Part shown: one piece after another, positions 1 to 7,063 of the stretch
How positions within the stretch are numbered: position 1 is the stretch's first letter
Layout: the number at the start of each line of letters is the position of its first letter
Assembly: GCA_016292575.1 (NCBI GenBank)
Contig: JAEDIH010000061.1
Location: forward strand, 1 to 10,867
Reading direction: 5' to 3'
Origin: Clostridiaceae bacterium
Lineage (GTDB): Bacteria > Bacillota > Clostridia > Oscillospirales > Acutalibacteraceae
DNA length: 10,867 nt
Program-made: the position numbers and the translations under genes
The notes under the pieces: model-generated
What the model saw: the letters and a program-made list of their open reading frames with translations, nothing else
Told to the model about the DNA's origin: nothing
Database searches by the model: none

Positions 1-54
1 TCGCAAAATATTAAAGCAAACGCAAGAAATATGAATAGATAAGGAGTGTTCAGC

Positions 55-255
55 ATGGCAAAAAGCGGTAGCTCAAAGGGCATGGTTCCCGAAGCACGCG
101 ACGCTCTCGACAGATTCAAGATGGAAGCTGCATCGGAAGTAGGCGTTAACCTTAAGCAGGGTTACAACGGCGACCTCACTTCTCGTGAAGCCGGTTCTGT
201 CGGTGGTCAGATGGTTAAAAAGATGATCGAAGCCTATGAAAGAAACATGAAATAA
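55..255 (+). CDS. alpha/beta-type small acid-soluble spore protein (SASP)
   Basis: This 66-residue protein coats and protects DNA in the dormant spore and is degraded by the GPR protease at germination. The N-terminal half contains MEAASEVGV (residues 23-31), which fits the GPR recognition site with cleavage expected after E24. The C-terminal half contains LTSREAGSVGGQMVKKMI (41-58), the conserved SASP DNA-binding signature. Length is normal for the family (about 60-75 residues). I chose ATG 55 because AAGGAG (41-46) lies 8 bases before it; a GTG at 46 in the same frame overlaps that ribosome binding site and is not credible. A forespore promoter is expected, but only 54 bases precede the gene. 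AATATTA at 7-13 resembles a SigG -10 box, and its -35 would lie outside the window. The gene is monocistronic, with a strong terminator directly after it. Confidence 0.97.
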   Translation: MAKSGSSKGMVPEARDALDRFKMEAASEVGVNLKQGYNGDLTSREAGSVGGQMVKKMIEAYERNMK

Positions 256-269
256 CAAAAAAAATTAAA

Positions 270-314
270 GTACTGCGCTTTGTTCGCTGCGGCAAACAAA
301 GCGCAGTGCATTTT
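270..314 (+). terminator. Intrinsic terminator of the SASP gene
   Basis: A perfect 13-bp stem pairs ACTGCGCTTTGTT (272-284) with AACAAAGCGCAGT (295-307) around a 10-base loop. It can be lengthened by a T271-G308 wobble and a G270-C309 pair. The stem is followed by ATTTTC, a short U tract. It begins 14 bases after the SASP stop codon and separates the spore gene from the sugar operon. Confidence 0.85.
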
Positions 315-390
315 CATTATGGATATTTGCTATTGAATAATTGCAGCGCAAATAGTAAACAAAAAAATATTATTAAAATTCCTGCTTTTG

Positions 391-419
391 TTGAAATGTT
401 ACAGACTATGTGCTATTAT
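391..419 (+). promoter_or_regulatory. Candidate SigA promoter P1 of the sugar operon
   Basis: The -35 box TTGAAA (391-396) is separated by 17 bases from the -10 box TATTAT (414-419). The -10 is preceded by TGC (411-413), the extended -10 motif. Transcription would start near 426 and give a long leader of about 150 bases before the GTG at 580. Confidence 0.65.
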
Positions 420-498
420 TTATTAGTATATTTATGCTGTAGTGTTTGTTTTTCTTTTGAATATAACCAAAAATATTATTGAAACAGTGCAGTTTTTG

Positions 499-528
499 TT
501 GAAATTATGATATGGTTTGTGCTATTAT
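499..528 (+). promoter_or_regulatory. Candidate SigA promoter P2 of the sugar operon
   Basis: The -35 box TTGAAA (499-504) is separated by 18 bases from the -10 box TATTAT (523-528), again with the extended -10 TGC (520-522). It has the same boxes as P1, 109 bp downstream. Transcription would start near 535, about 45 bases before the start codon of the first transporter. Confidence 0.65.
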
Positions 529-540
529 TAACAGTATGGT

Positions 541-574
541 GAGCCGTGGCTCTCCTCAGTATTTTTTGGGAGGG
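541..574 (+). promoter_or_regulatory. Leader with operator-like palindrome and alternative RBS-blocking stem
   Basis: GAGCC (541-545) and GGCTC (548-552) form an interrupted palindrome just after the expected P2 start site, so it could be a repressor operator or a small RNA hairpin. CTCTCCT (550-556) can instead pair with GGGAGGG (568-574), which is the ribosome binding site of the first transporter, through 7 pairs including two G-U. Both pairings need bases 550-552, so they exclude each other. The pairing is seen in the sequence; a regulatory role is inference. Confidence 0.3.
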
Positions 575-579
575 ATCCT

Positions 580-3174
580 GTGGAAATTAAACAGAAAGTT
601 AATGGTTTACTGAATAGCATTTCGTTGTATTGGAACCATCCGATGCCGAAGCGTTATATGACTCTTAAAGAAATAGCTGCCTATTCCGGAGGCGGTATCG
701 GTGCTTATAGCATTATAACACTGGGAACCGCCTGTATGTTTGCAACAACAAATACTCTGCTGACCAGTACCCTCGGCATCGGTCCTACGGATATGTACAT
801 AATGTATGTTATCTGCGTTCTTGCAAATATTCCGCTTACGGGTATCCGTGCAAATATAATTGACAACACACGAAACAAGGTCGGTAAATACAGACCGTAT
901 ATTGTAACAATGGCAATTCCAACCGCCCTTTTGTGTGTGGCAATGGTTTGGTTTCCGTACGATATGCTGGAAACGCTTTTTCCTGCCGGACAGCTGTTCG
1001 GAAAAAGTACCGCATACATTGCCCGGTGTGCAATTATTCTGGTATTCAATCTTTTGCTGTTTTTCTTTTATAACTTCTTTTACGATGCTTATGAAAATCT
1101 TATTTACGTCCTTTCTCCCGATTCTCAGGAACGGGCGGACGTTACTTCAATTAAAAGCGTTGTATATTCCTTTGCGCCGACTCTTGTCAATCTTATTACA
1201 CCGCTTATTGCGCAGTATGTTTTTAAAACAACGCAGAACGATATCCGCGTTTACCGCCTCCTTTATCCGATCCTTTCTGTTTTAGGCGTGCTTTTGTGCA
1301 TTGTTGTTTACAAACACACCGAAGAAAAGATCGTTCAGGCGCGCACCCATGTTATTCAGATCCGTTTTATTGACGCGCTGCGAGCCGTTATGCACAACAA
1401 GTATTTCTGGATAATTTCCCTTGCTTCGTGGGTTGGCTTCCTTGAATTGGCATATTCCAATATTATGTACTGGCTCTACAATTACGGCGGCAGCTGCGAT
1501 GGTGCCCAATACGGTTTGATTGTTACAATTTATGGAAATTCCGCTTTCTGGGGTATGCTACTCTCTCCTTTTCTGATTAGAAAATGGGGAAAGAAAAAGC
1601 TTTTGGTTGTAACAAACCTGTTTAATATTTTTTTCATTTTGCTTCTCCTCCCGGCAACGGCTAAGCTTAACAACGCAACAATCTGGCTTGCGCTTGTTTT
1701 TCTCTACCTCAATTCATTCATGAGCTCCTTTGCGCTGATTCTTAACCCGGCCATTCAGGCTGATATAAGAGATTATCAGCAATACAGAACCGGCGAAAGA
1801 ATTGACGGAATGTTTTCGGCTGTTGCCACCATAGGAATGATTATCACTCTTGTCACCTCGTCCGTTCTTCCCGTTATTTATGAAAAGGAAGGTCTTACCG
1901 AGGCGGTTGCCGCAAAAGTAACTTCTGACCCGAATGTACTCAGCCGTGTTCTTGCCGGAGGCAAAACGGTCGGTCAGATCCTTCAAGAGCAGCTTGCCGC
2001 CGGTCAGAACAACTATCTTAACGCAAACTCTGCGCTCTATGACCCTGATATACTAATGAATCTTATTCATGTACTCATCATTTTTTCGGCAGTGGGCGCG
2101 CTTTTGAACGTTCTTCCGTATTTCTTTTATGATTTCACGGAAATTCAGCAGAAATCAGTGGTCAGAGTACTTAAAATCCGCGCAATGTTTGAAGATTTCA
2201 CAAACGGCTCTATCAAGGACGCCGACCTTGTTGAATCAATAGACATTATCCGTAAAGCAAGAGAGCTTTATTCTGCCGAACCTGTCGAGGTTTCCGGCAA
2301 GTCATATAAGAAAATTAAAGACAAGGCTGAACGCAAAGAGGCTAAGAAAAAGTATCGTGAGCTTCTTGAGTACAATGATGAAATTGAGATATCAAAATTT
2401 GTTTGTAAGGAAATTGACAAGTTTTCTACCGATATCTACGGAAAAATGGCTCAAATATGTGAAAAAATCTATGCCGGTGGCGAAAACGCCGTTGCTGATT
2501 ACAACAAGCGTGACATCAACCGTAAGATAAAGCAGGCCAAGGCACTCAAGAAGTCCACTAAAGAGGAAAAAGAATACAGAAGCTTTGTCCTTGAAATGGC
2601 TCGCAACGAAAAGAGCGCTTACTCAGCCTATCACAAGTATTTTGCCGGCAAGTGCGATATTACTGCGCCTGATTTTACAGTTTTGGAAAACTTCTTTAAA
2701 ACCGAAGATGCCTGCGATGCAAGAATCAAGGAGCTGTCCGCGTCAAAACATGACGGAAAAAAGAATAAAACTCTTTCCAAAGAAGAGCTGAAGAAGCTTG
2801 ATGCTCAAATCAAGGCTGAACAGAAAAAGCGCCGCGAGGCCGGAAAGCTTTCAAAGGCTGAAATGAATAAGCATGCTTACTACAATCGTGCCGCAAAGCC
2901 GTATCTTGAAGCTAAGAAATTCCTTGCCCAGCGTAAAAATTACGGACGTTTTGATGAAATCCTTGAAGGCTATGAAGAAGCAAAGCTCAGAGCCGAGGAA
3001 GAAGCAAGACGCAAGGAAGAGGAAATAATTCGCCGGGAAGCTGAAAAAAAGGAATATGAAGAAAAGCTCGTCGCTGAAAAACTTTTGAAAAAGCAGGAGA
3101 AAAAAGCCCTTAAAAAAGAGGGAAAGGAAAACAAAAAAGACTCAGAAAAGGAAAAAGCGGCAAGCAAAAAATAA
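580..3174 (+). CDS. GPH-family (MelB-like) MFS transporter with a large charged cytoplasmic tail
   Basis: Residues 1 to about 518 form a 12-helix glycoside-pentoside-hexuronide:cation symporter domain. The loop after helix II reads DNTRNKVGKYRPY (95-107) and the loop before helix XI reads YQQYRTGERIDG (399-410), both family signatures. Two things are unusual. Residues 433-490 are a long polar insertion between helices XI and XII, predicted outside the cell. Residues 526-864 are a Lys/Glu-rich helical tail ending in a likely coiled coil (797-864); family members are usually 450-500 residues. Aligned to the next gene's product, the helix II Asp pair of MelB (D55/D59) is replaced by N83 and T87. 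The tail shows no PTS EIIA-like domain such as the one in LacS. GTG 580 is chosen because GGGAGGG (568-574) precedes it. It is the first gene of the operon, 20 bases before the second transporter. The fold is sure; the substrate and transport activity are not. Confidence 0.92.
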   Translation: MEIKQKVNGLLNSISLYWNHPMPKRYMTLKEIAAYSGGGIGAYSIITLGTACMFATTNTLLTSTLGIGPTDMYIMYVICVLANIPLTGIRANIIDNTRNKVGKYRPYIVTMAIPTALLCVAMVWFPYDMLETLFPAGQLFGKSTAYIARCAIILVFNLLLFFFYNFFYDAYENLIYVLSPDSQERADVTSIKSVVYSFAPTLVNLITPLIAQYVFKTTQNDIRVYRLLYPILSVLGVLLCIVVYKHTEEKIVQARTHVIQIRFIDALRAVMHNKYFWIISLASWVGFLELAYSNIMYWLYNYGGSCDGAQYGLIVTIYGNSAFWGMLLSPFLIRKWGKKKLLVVTNLFNIFFILLLLPATAKLNNATIWLALVFLYLNSFMSSFALILNPAIQADIRDYQQYRTGERIDGMFSAVATIGMIITLVTSSVLPVIYEKEGLTEAVAAKVTSDPNVLSRVLAGGKTVGQILQEQLAAGQNNYLNANSALYDPDILMNLIHVLIIFSAVGALLNVLPYFFYDFTEIQQKSVVRVLKIRAMFEDFTNGSIKDADLVESIDIIRKARELYSAEPVEVSGKSYKKIKDKAERKEAKKKYRELLEYNDEIEISKFVCKEIDKFSTDIYGKMAQICEKIYAGGENAVADYNKRDINRKIKQAKALKKSTKEEKEYRSFVLEMARNEKSAYSAYHKYFAGKCDITAPDFTVLENFFKTEDACDARIKELSASKHDGKKNKTLSKEELKKLDAQIKAEQKKRREAGKLSKAEMNKHAYYNRAAKPYLEAKKFLAQRKNYGRFDEILEGYEEAKLRAEEEARRKEEEIIRREAEKKEYEEKLVAEKLLKKQEKKALKKEGKENKKDSEKEKAASKK

Positions 3175-3194
3175 GTTGTATTTTGGAGGTTATC

Positions 3195-4694
3195 ATGAAT
3201 AACAGCAGTTTTTTACATAAGCTATTCGGAACAACTCCCGGAAAGGGCGTTCAGCCGAAGGAAGCTGTTGCCTACAGTGTCTGCGGCTTCGGGCAGAATT
3301 TCATCTGCACAATCATAGGGTCATATCTTACAATTTTTATGACCGATGCGCTTCTTTTCGGTGCAGTTCCGAAGGGAACTCTTTGGAAATCGGTTGACGG
3401 CGCAATGGCTGTTGCCTTTCTCATGCTTTTCACAAGAATATATGACGCTTTCAATGATCCCATCATGGGCAGTATTGTTGATAAAACCAGAACAAAATGG
3501 GGCAAATGCCGTCCTTTCCTCAAGTGGATGGCAATTCCCATTGCTGTTTCAACGGTCGTCTGTTTCTGTCCGTTATTTAAGGCAGAGTCAAAAACAACTT
3601 TCGTCATCATTTCAATCGTATATGTTATCTGGTCAATGATTTATACTGTTGCCGACGTTCCTTATTGGGGACTGTCAACCTGCCTTACCAATGATACGGA
3701 AGTCAGAGGAAAAATTCTTACTGTTGCCCGTCTTGTCTGCACCTTGGGCGCAGGTATCGTAACCGTTTTTGTTCCGATAATCACAAACGCTGTTACCGCT
3801 AAGTACAGAAACGATAAAGGCGAAGTTCTTGAGCAATACATTCAGCAAAACGCCGATACGCTTAAATGGACATATTTTATTTGCGCCGTGGTTTTGGTTG
3901 TTGCTGCTATCCCGATGTTCTTCTATGGCTTTAAGAACACAAAGGAGCGCTTTACTTCAACAGAGCAGCCGCCCTCATTCGGTCATAATATCAAGCTCCT
4001 TTTCAAAAACAAACAGCTTTTACTCATCGTTATTTCCGGAATTTTAGGCGGTGCAAGAATGGTCTATGCCTATACCGGAGGTCTCTATTTTGCAAAGTAT
4101 GTTCTTAAAAACGAGGGTATGTTCAGTTTAATTACAATGCTTGTTGTTCCCGGCGGACTTGTTGCTTCGGTCCTTGTTCCCTGGATGAGCAAAAAGTTTA
4201 CAAAAAAGTGGACATACATTTATGTTCATATTCTCGGCGCCGTTGTAATGTTTGCAATGTACTTTATCGGCTATGACGCACCGTGGAAGCTTGTTTTCTG
4301 CGGAATCGGTCTTGTTCTTCTCGGAATTCCGCAGGGTGTTAACAACATTATCACTTATGCAATGATAGGTGATACAGTTGACTACCTTGAATGGAAAACA
4401 GGCGAGAGAGCAGAGGGCATCTGCTTTGCAATGCAGACTCTCATCAATAAAATCGGCATGGCTGTCGGTGCATTTATCGGCGTATTCTCATACAGTTGGG
4501 CGGGTATCAATCCGAAAGCTACGCCGGCAATCACTCCGGAGGGCGAGCAGCTTCTTTGGAACATTCTCATCCTTGCCGGTGCAATCAGTATGGTCGGAAC
4601 AATTATTCCGATGCTGTTCTATAAGATTACCGAGAAGCGACAGAAAGAAATGGTTGCCGAGACTGAGGCAAGGAAAGCCGCTCAGGTGAAGTAA
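3195..4694 (+). CDS. GPH-family sugar:cation symporter (MelB-like)
   Basis: This 499-residue, 12-helix inner-membrane symporter probably brings a di- or oligosaccharide into the cell with Na+ or H+. Conserved GPH features are intact. Helix II reads YDAFNDPIMG (83-92), with D84 and D88 matching the MelB cation-site Asp pair, followed by DKTRTKWGKCRPF (96-108). Helix IV reads YTVADVPYW (150-158), with D154 matching MelB D124. YLEWKTGERAEG (397-408) precedes helix XI. The C-terminus is a short charged tail (about 478-499), as usual for the family. ATG 3195 is the start because GGAGG (3185-3189) lies 5 bases upstream; an in-frame TTG at 3183 overlaps that site. It follows the tailed transporter by 20 bases and precedes the glucosidase by 33. 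The substrate is inferred from the neighbour to be an alpha-glucoside. Confidence 0.95.
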   Translation: MNNSSFLHKLFGTTPGKGVQPKEAVAYSVCGFGQNFICTIIGSYLTIFMTDALLFGAVPKGTLWKSVDGAMAVAFLMLFTRIYDAFNDPIMGSIVDKTRTKWGKCRPFLKWMAIPIAVSTVVCFCPLFKAESKTTFVIISIVYVIWSMIYTVADVPYWGLSTCLTNDTEVRGKILTVARLVCTLGAGIVTVFVPIITNAVTAKYRNDKGEVLEQYIQQNADTLKWTYFICAVVLVVAAIPMFFYGFKNTKERFTSTEQPPSFGHNIKLLFKNKQLLLIVISGILGGARMVYAYTGGLYFAKYVLKNEGMFSLITMLVVPGGLVASVLVPWMSKKFTKKWTYIYVHILGAVVMFAMYFIGYDAPWKLVFCGIGLVLLGIPQGVNNIITYAMIGDTVDYLEWKTGERAEGICFAMQTLINKIGMAVGAFIGVFSYSWAGINPKATPAITPEGEQLLWNILILAGAISMVGTIIPMLFYKITEKRQKEMVAETEARKAAQVK

Positions 4695-4727
4695 ATCAAT
4701 ACTGTTTAATGAAAGGATAAATACAAT

Positions 4728-6404
4728 ATGGCTAAATCGCAATGGTACAAGGAAATGTCTGTCTATCAGATATGGCCGCGTTCGTTCTGCGACTCTGACG
4801 GAGACGGAATCGGCGATCTCAAAGGTATACTTTCAAAGCTTGATTATATCAAAAGCATAGGCGTTGACGCAATCTGGTTTTCGCCGCTTTATCCATCGCC
4901 GCAAAAGGATTACGGCTACGATATTGCCGATTACAAAAACATCAATCCCGAATACGGAACGCTTGAAGATTTCAAAACGGTTCTTGACGAAGCTCATAAG
5001 CGCGGACTCAAGGTCATTATGGATCTTGTTGTCAACCATACCTCCGACCAGAACAAATGGTTCCTTGAAAGCCGCAAGAGCCGCGATAACGAATACAGCG
5101 ACTATTACATTTGGCGTGACGGACGCAAAAACGGAAAAAAGCCGCCGAACAACTGGCGCTCAACTTTCCAGGGCAGTGCATGGGAATATTGCCGGGAAAG
5201 AGGGCAGTATTATCTCCATGTTTTTGCAAAGGAACAGCCGGATCTTAATATGGATAATCCTAAGGTTCGTGAGGAAGTTAAGGATATCATGCGCTTCTGG
5301 CTCGACATGGGTGTTGATGGATTCCGTGAGGATGTAATTACCTTTATTTCAAAGAAAGAGGGCTTGCCGAACGGCTTCCCGCTTCCGGTTGCTGCCGGTA
5401 TTGAGCACTACATGAACGGTCCGCATCTTCGTGAGTATCTTTCGGAATTCCGAAAGGTTACCGATGAATATGACTGCTTCACCGTTGGCGAGGCTCCGAT
5501 GATGACTCCGTCGCGTGCGCTCAAGTTTATCAAAGAGGGCGATGGACAGCTGCTTGACATGATGTTCCATTTCCAGCACATGGGAGCGGACAACATTGTT
5601 ACCAACTGGCTTTTGACTCCGTTCAGACCCGGTCACCTTAAAAACGTTTTTGCAAAGTGGCAGAAGAAGATGGCAAAGGGCGGAGGCTGGAATGCACTCT
5701 ACCTTGAAAACCATGATCAGCCCCGTGTTGTCAGTCGTTACGGCAGTGAGAAATACCGTGTTGAAAGCGCAAAAATGCTTGCTTCAATGTGCTTCCTTCA
5801 AAGCGGAACTCCGTTCATTTACATGGGTCAGGAAATTGGTATGACCAATGCAAACGAGATTGACAGCCTTGAAACATACAAGGATGTTTCAACAATCAAT
5901 AACTTTGGAATGTTCAAGGCTCTCGGCTTTTCGGAAAAAAGCTTCCTCAAGGTTTGCCACCGAGCTGCGCGCGACAACGGAAGAACCTCAATGCAGTGGG
6001 ATGACAGCCCCAATGCCGGCTTCACAACAGGTACCCCGTGGTTCTATACCAATCCGAACTACAAGGAAATTAATGTTAAAGCAGCCGAAGCGGATGAAAA
6101 CTCCGTCCTGAATTATTACCGCAAACTTCTGAAGTTCCGCAAGGAAAATGATATTGTTAAGTACGGCTCATTTAAAATGCTCAAAACCTGTGCGCATATT
6201 TTTGCCTATGTAAGGGAGTATCAGGGTGATAAAATGCTTGTTATCAATTCTTTTTCCGACGGCGAAATTGCTTTCAGAGCACCGGAAGATTTTGATATGA
6301 GCAAGGCGGAGCTTGTGCTTTCAAATTATGAAAGCAATCCTGTCATTCATAATGGTTTCATAACTAAACCCTATGAAACAAGGACATATCTTTTGAAAAA
6401 TTAA
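4728..6404 (+). CDS. GH13 alpha-glucosidase, oligo-1,6-glucosidase type (subfamily 31-like)
   Basis: This 558-residue enzyme has no signal peptide and should hydrolyse imported alpha-glucosides to glucose in the cytoplasm. The catalytic (beta/alpha)8 barrel shows all GH13 regions: DLVVNH (99-104); GFREDV (198-203) with nucleophile D202; VGEAP (253-257) with acid/base E255; and ENHDQPR (327-333) with the transition-state stabiliser D330. DSDGDGIGD (22-30) is the metal-binding loop of this subfamily. The small beta-sandwich C-terminal domain starts near 475. Val203 directly after the nucleophile is the residue known from oligo-1,6-glucosidases and yeast isomaltase, whereas Ala or Thr is typical of alpha-1,4 enzymes, so isomaltose or isomalto-oligosaccharides are the best guess. 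E201 before the nucleophile replaces the more usual Met or Phe. AAAGGA (4712-4717) precedes ATG 4728. Trehalose-6-phosphate hydrolase and sucrose hydrolase are alternatives. Confidence 0.94.
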   Translation: MAKSQWYKEMSVYQIWPRSFCDSDGDGIGDLKGILSKLDYIKSIGVDAIWFSPLYPSPQKDYGYDIADYKNINPEYGTLEDFKTVLDEAHKRGLKVIMDLVVNHTSDQNKWFLESRKSRDNEYSDYYIWRDGRKNGKKPPNNWRSTFQGSAWEYCRERGQYYLHVFAKEQPDLNMDNPKVREEVKDIMRFWLDMGVDGFREDVITFISKKEGLPNGFPLPVAAGIEHYMNGPHLREYLSEFRKVTDEYDCFTVGEAPMMTPSRALKFIKEGDGQLLDMMFHFQHMGADNIVTNWLLTPFRPGHLKNVFAKWQKKMAKGGGWNALYLENHDQPRVVSRYGSEKYRVESAKMLASMCFLQSGTPFIYMGQEIGMTNANEIDSLETYKDVSTINNFGMFKALGFSEKSFLKVCHRAARDNGRTSMQWDDSPNAGFTTGTPWFYTNPNYKEINVKAAEADENSVLNYYRKLLKFRKENDIVKYGSFKMLKTCAHIFAYVREYQGDKMLVINSFSDGEIAFRAPEDFDMSKAELVLSNYESNPVIHNGFITKPYETRTYLLKN

Positions 6405-6412
6405 CGCCGTTA

Positions 6413-6443
6413 AAATGGGCTGCCGATTTTTGGCAGCCCATTT
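6413..6443. terminator. Terminator hairpin between convergent genes
   Basis: A perfect 12-bp stem pairs AAATGGGCTGCC (6413-6424) with GGCAGCCCATTT (6432-6443) around a 7-base loop. It begins 9 bases after the glucosidase stop and touches the last base of the minus-strand plsY-like gene. The ends are A/T-rich on both strands, but there is no long U run on either, so it is probably a shared bidirectional terminator of moderate strength. Confidence 0.7.
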
Positions 6444-7021
6444 CAGTTGCTTGCGCTTTTTACTGCTGAACGCCCCTTAACGTGGAAAAGAACAATGCCG
6501 ATGCTCTGAATCAGTGCGCAGATTATTACAACAAGACTGTGATCGAAATCAACTGCGCAGACAAAGAGCATTATTGCAAAGGTGTATGAGCCGTAGGTTG
6601 CCGATTTGAGCAGGAGACCGAATAAGGCGGCAACAATTACGGAAACAAGGAAAATCCGAAGGTCAACAGTCAGTGCAAAAGCAACGGCAACAGCCACGCC
6701 CTTGCCGCCCCTGAACGCAAGCCAAAACGGAAAGCAGTGACCAAGAAATGCACCGAGAGAGCACAGTGCAATGGCGTCAACGCTCTCAACGCCCGGAAAT
6801 ACTATAGTGCAAATTATTGACGGAATTATTGTTTTGAGCATATCGCAAAAAAGGACAAGCGCGCCGAGCGTTTTGTTGACATTGAGCAGAGTGTTCATTG
6901 TTCCGGGGTTGCCTGAGCCGATATTTCTGACATCCTCATTTTTGAAGAGCCTTACAAAAATGTATGAGCTTTGAAAGTTGCCGAACAGATATCCTATTGA
7001 AATGCATAAAAACTGTTCCAT
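6443..7021 (-). CDS. plsY: PlsY-family glycerol-3-phosphate acyltransferase, divergent
   Basis: PlsY is a multi-helix membrane enzyme that moves an acyl group from acyl-phosphate to glycerol-3-phosphate, the first step of phospholipid synthesis. The 192-residue length fits. RNIGSGNPGTMN (32-43) matches the canonical GSGNxGATN motif with AT changed to TM, and LGHCFPFWLAFRGGKGVAV (93-111) is a clear third motif. Divergent points: the N-terminal GSIP-type motif is replaced by FGNFQSSY (13-20), and the C-terminal RHxxNIxRLxxGxE-like end is replaced by FHVKGRSAVKS (179-189). It may therefore be a paralogue rather than the only PlsY. I chose the ATG at 7021 because it puts the first helix at the start as in the family and has a weak GGTGA site upstream. 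A start at 7087 would add 22 unrelated residues. Confidence 0.83.
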   Translation of the reverse strand: MEQFLCISIGYLFGNFQSSYIFVRLFKNEDVRNIGSGNPGTMNTLLNVNKTLGALVLFCDMLKTIIPSIICTIVFPGVESVDAIALCSLGAFLGHCFPFWLAFRGGKGVAVAVAFALTVDLRIFLVSVIVAALFGLLLKSATYGSYTFAIMLFVCAVDFDHSLVVIICALIQSIGIVLFHVKGRSAVKSASN

Positions 7022-7030
7022 TCTATCACC

Positions 7031-7063
7031 GCATATATTTTTTTCATATACGGGCAAAAATAT
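7031..7063 (+). promoter_or_regulatory. Candidate forespore (SigF-type) promoter of the yetF-like gene
   Basis: GCATA (7031-7035) fits the B. subtilis SigF -35 consensus GYWTA, and 7053-7063 fits the -10 consensus GGNNANANTNT at every fixed position, with 17 bases between. The consensus is recalled from the B. subtilis literature, and the spacing is at the long end. The start site would fall near 7070. No convincing SigA promoter is visible on this strand before the gene. Confidence 0.3.

Larger units (their letters stand above)
366..529 (+). repeat. Degenerate direct repeat carrying two promoters
   Basis: Two copies of about 55 bp (366-420 and 472-529) share several exact words in the same order: AATATTATT (366-374 / 472-480), TTTTGTTGAAAT (386-397 / 494-505) and GTGCTATTATT (410-420 / 519-529). 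The bases between these words have diverged and the copies differ by one or two indels. The offset is 106-109 bp. This looks like an old tandem duplication of a promoter region in which only the promoter boxes stayed recognisable. Confidence 0.7.

Noticed and set aside
386..403. Catabolite-responsive element (cre) around TTGAAATGTTACA
   Set aside because: The half-sites TGAAA and TTACA are two bases too close and lack the central CG of the cre consensus.
2970..3167. Minus-strand 65-codon frame rich in Ser and Phe
   Set aside because: It is the complement of the AAG/GAA-rich coiled-coil codons of the transporter tail, with no ribosome binding site.
2155..3171. PTS EIIA-like domain in the transporter tail, as in LacS
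   Set aside because: The tail lacks the phospho-His region and beta-rich character of EIIA; it is charged and helical.
4864..5337. Plus-strand frame of 157 codons inside the glucosidase gene
   Set aside because: It lies in another frame of a gene with all GH13 catalytic regions intact, and its translation has no family features.
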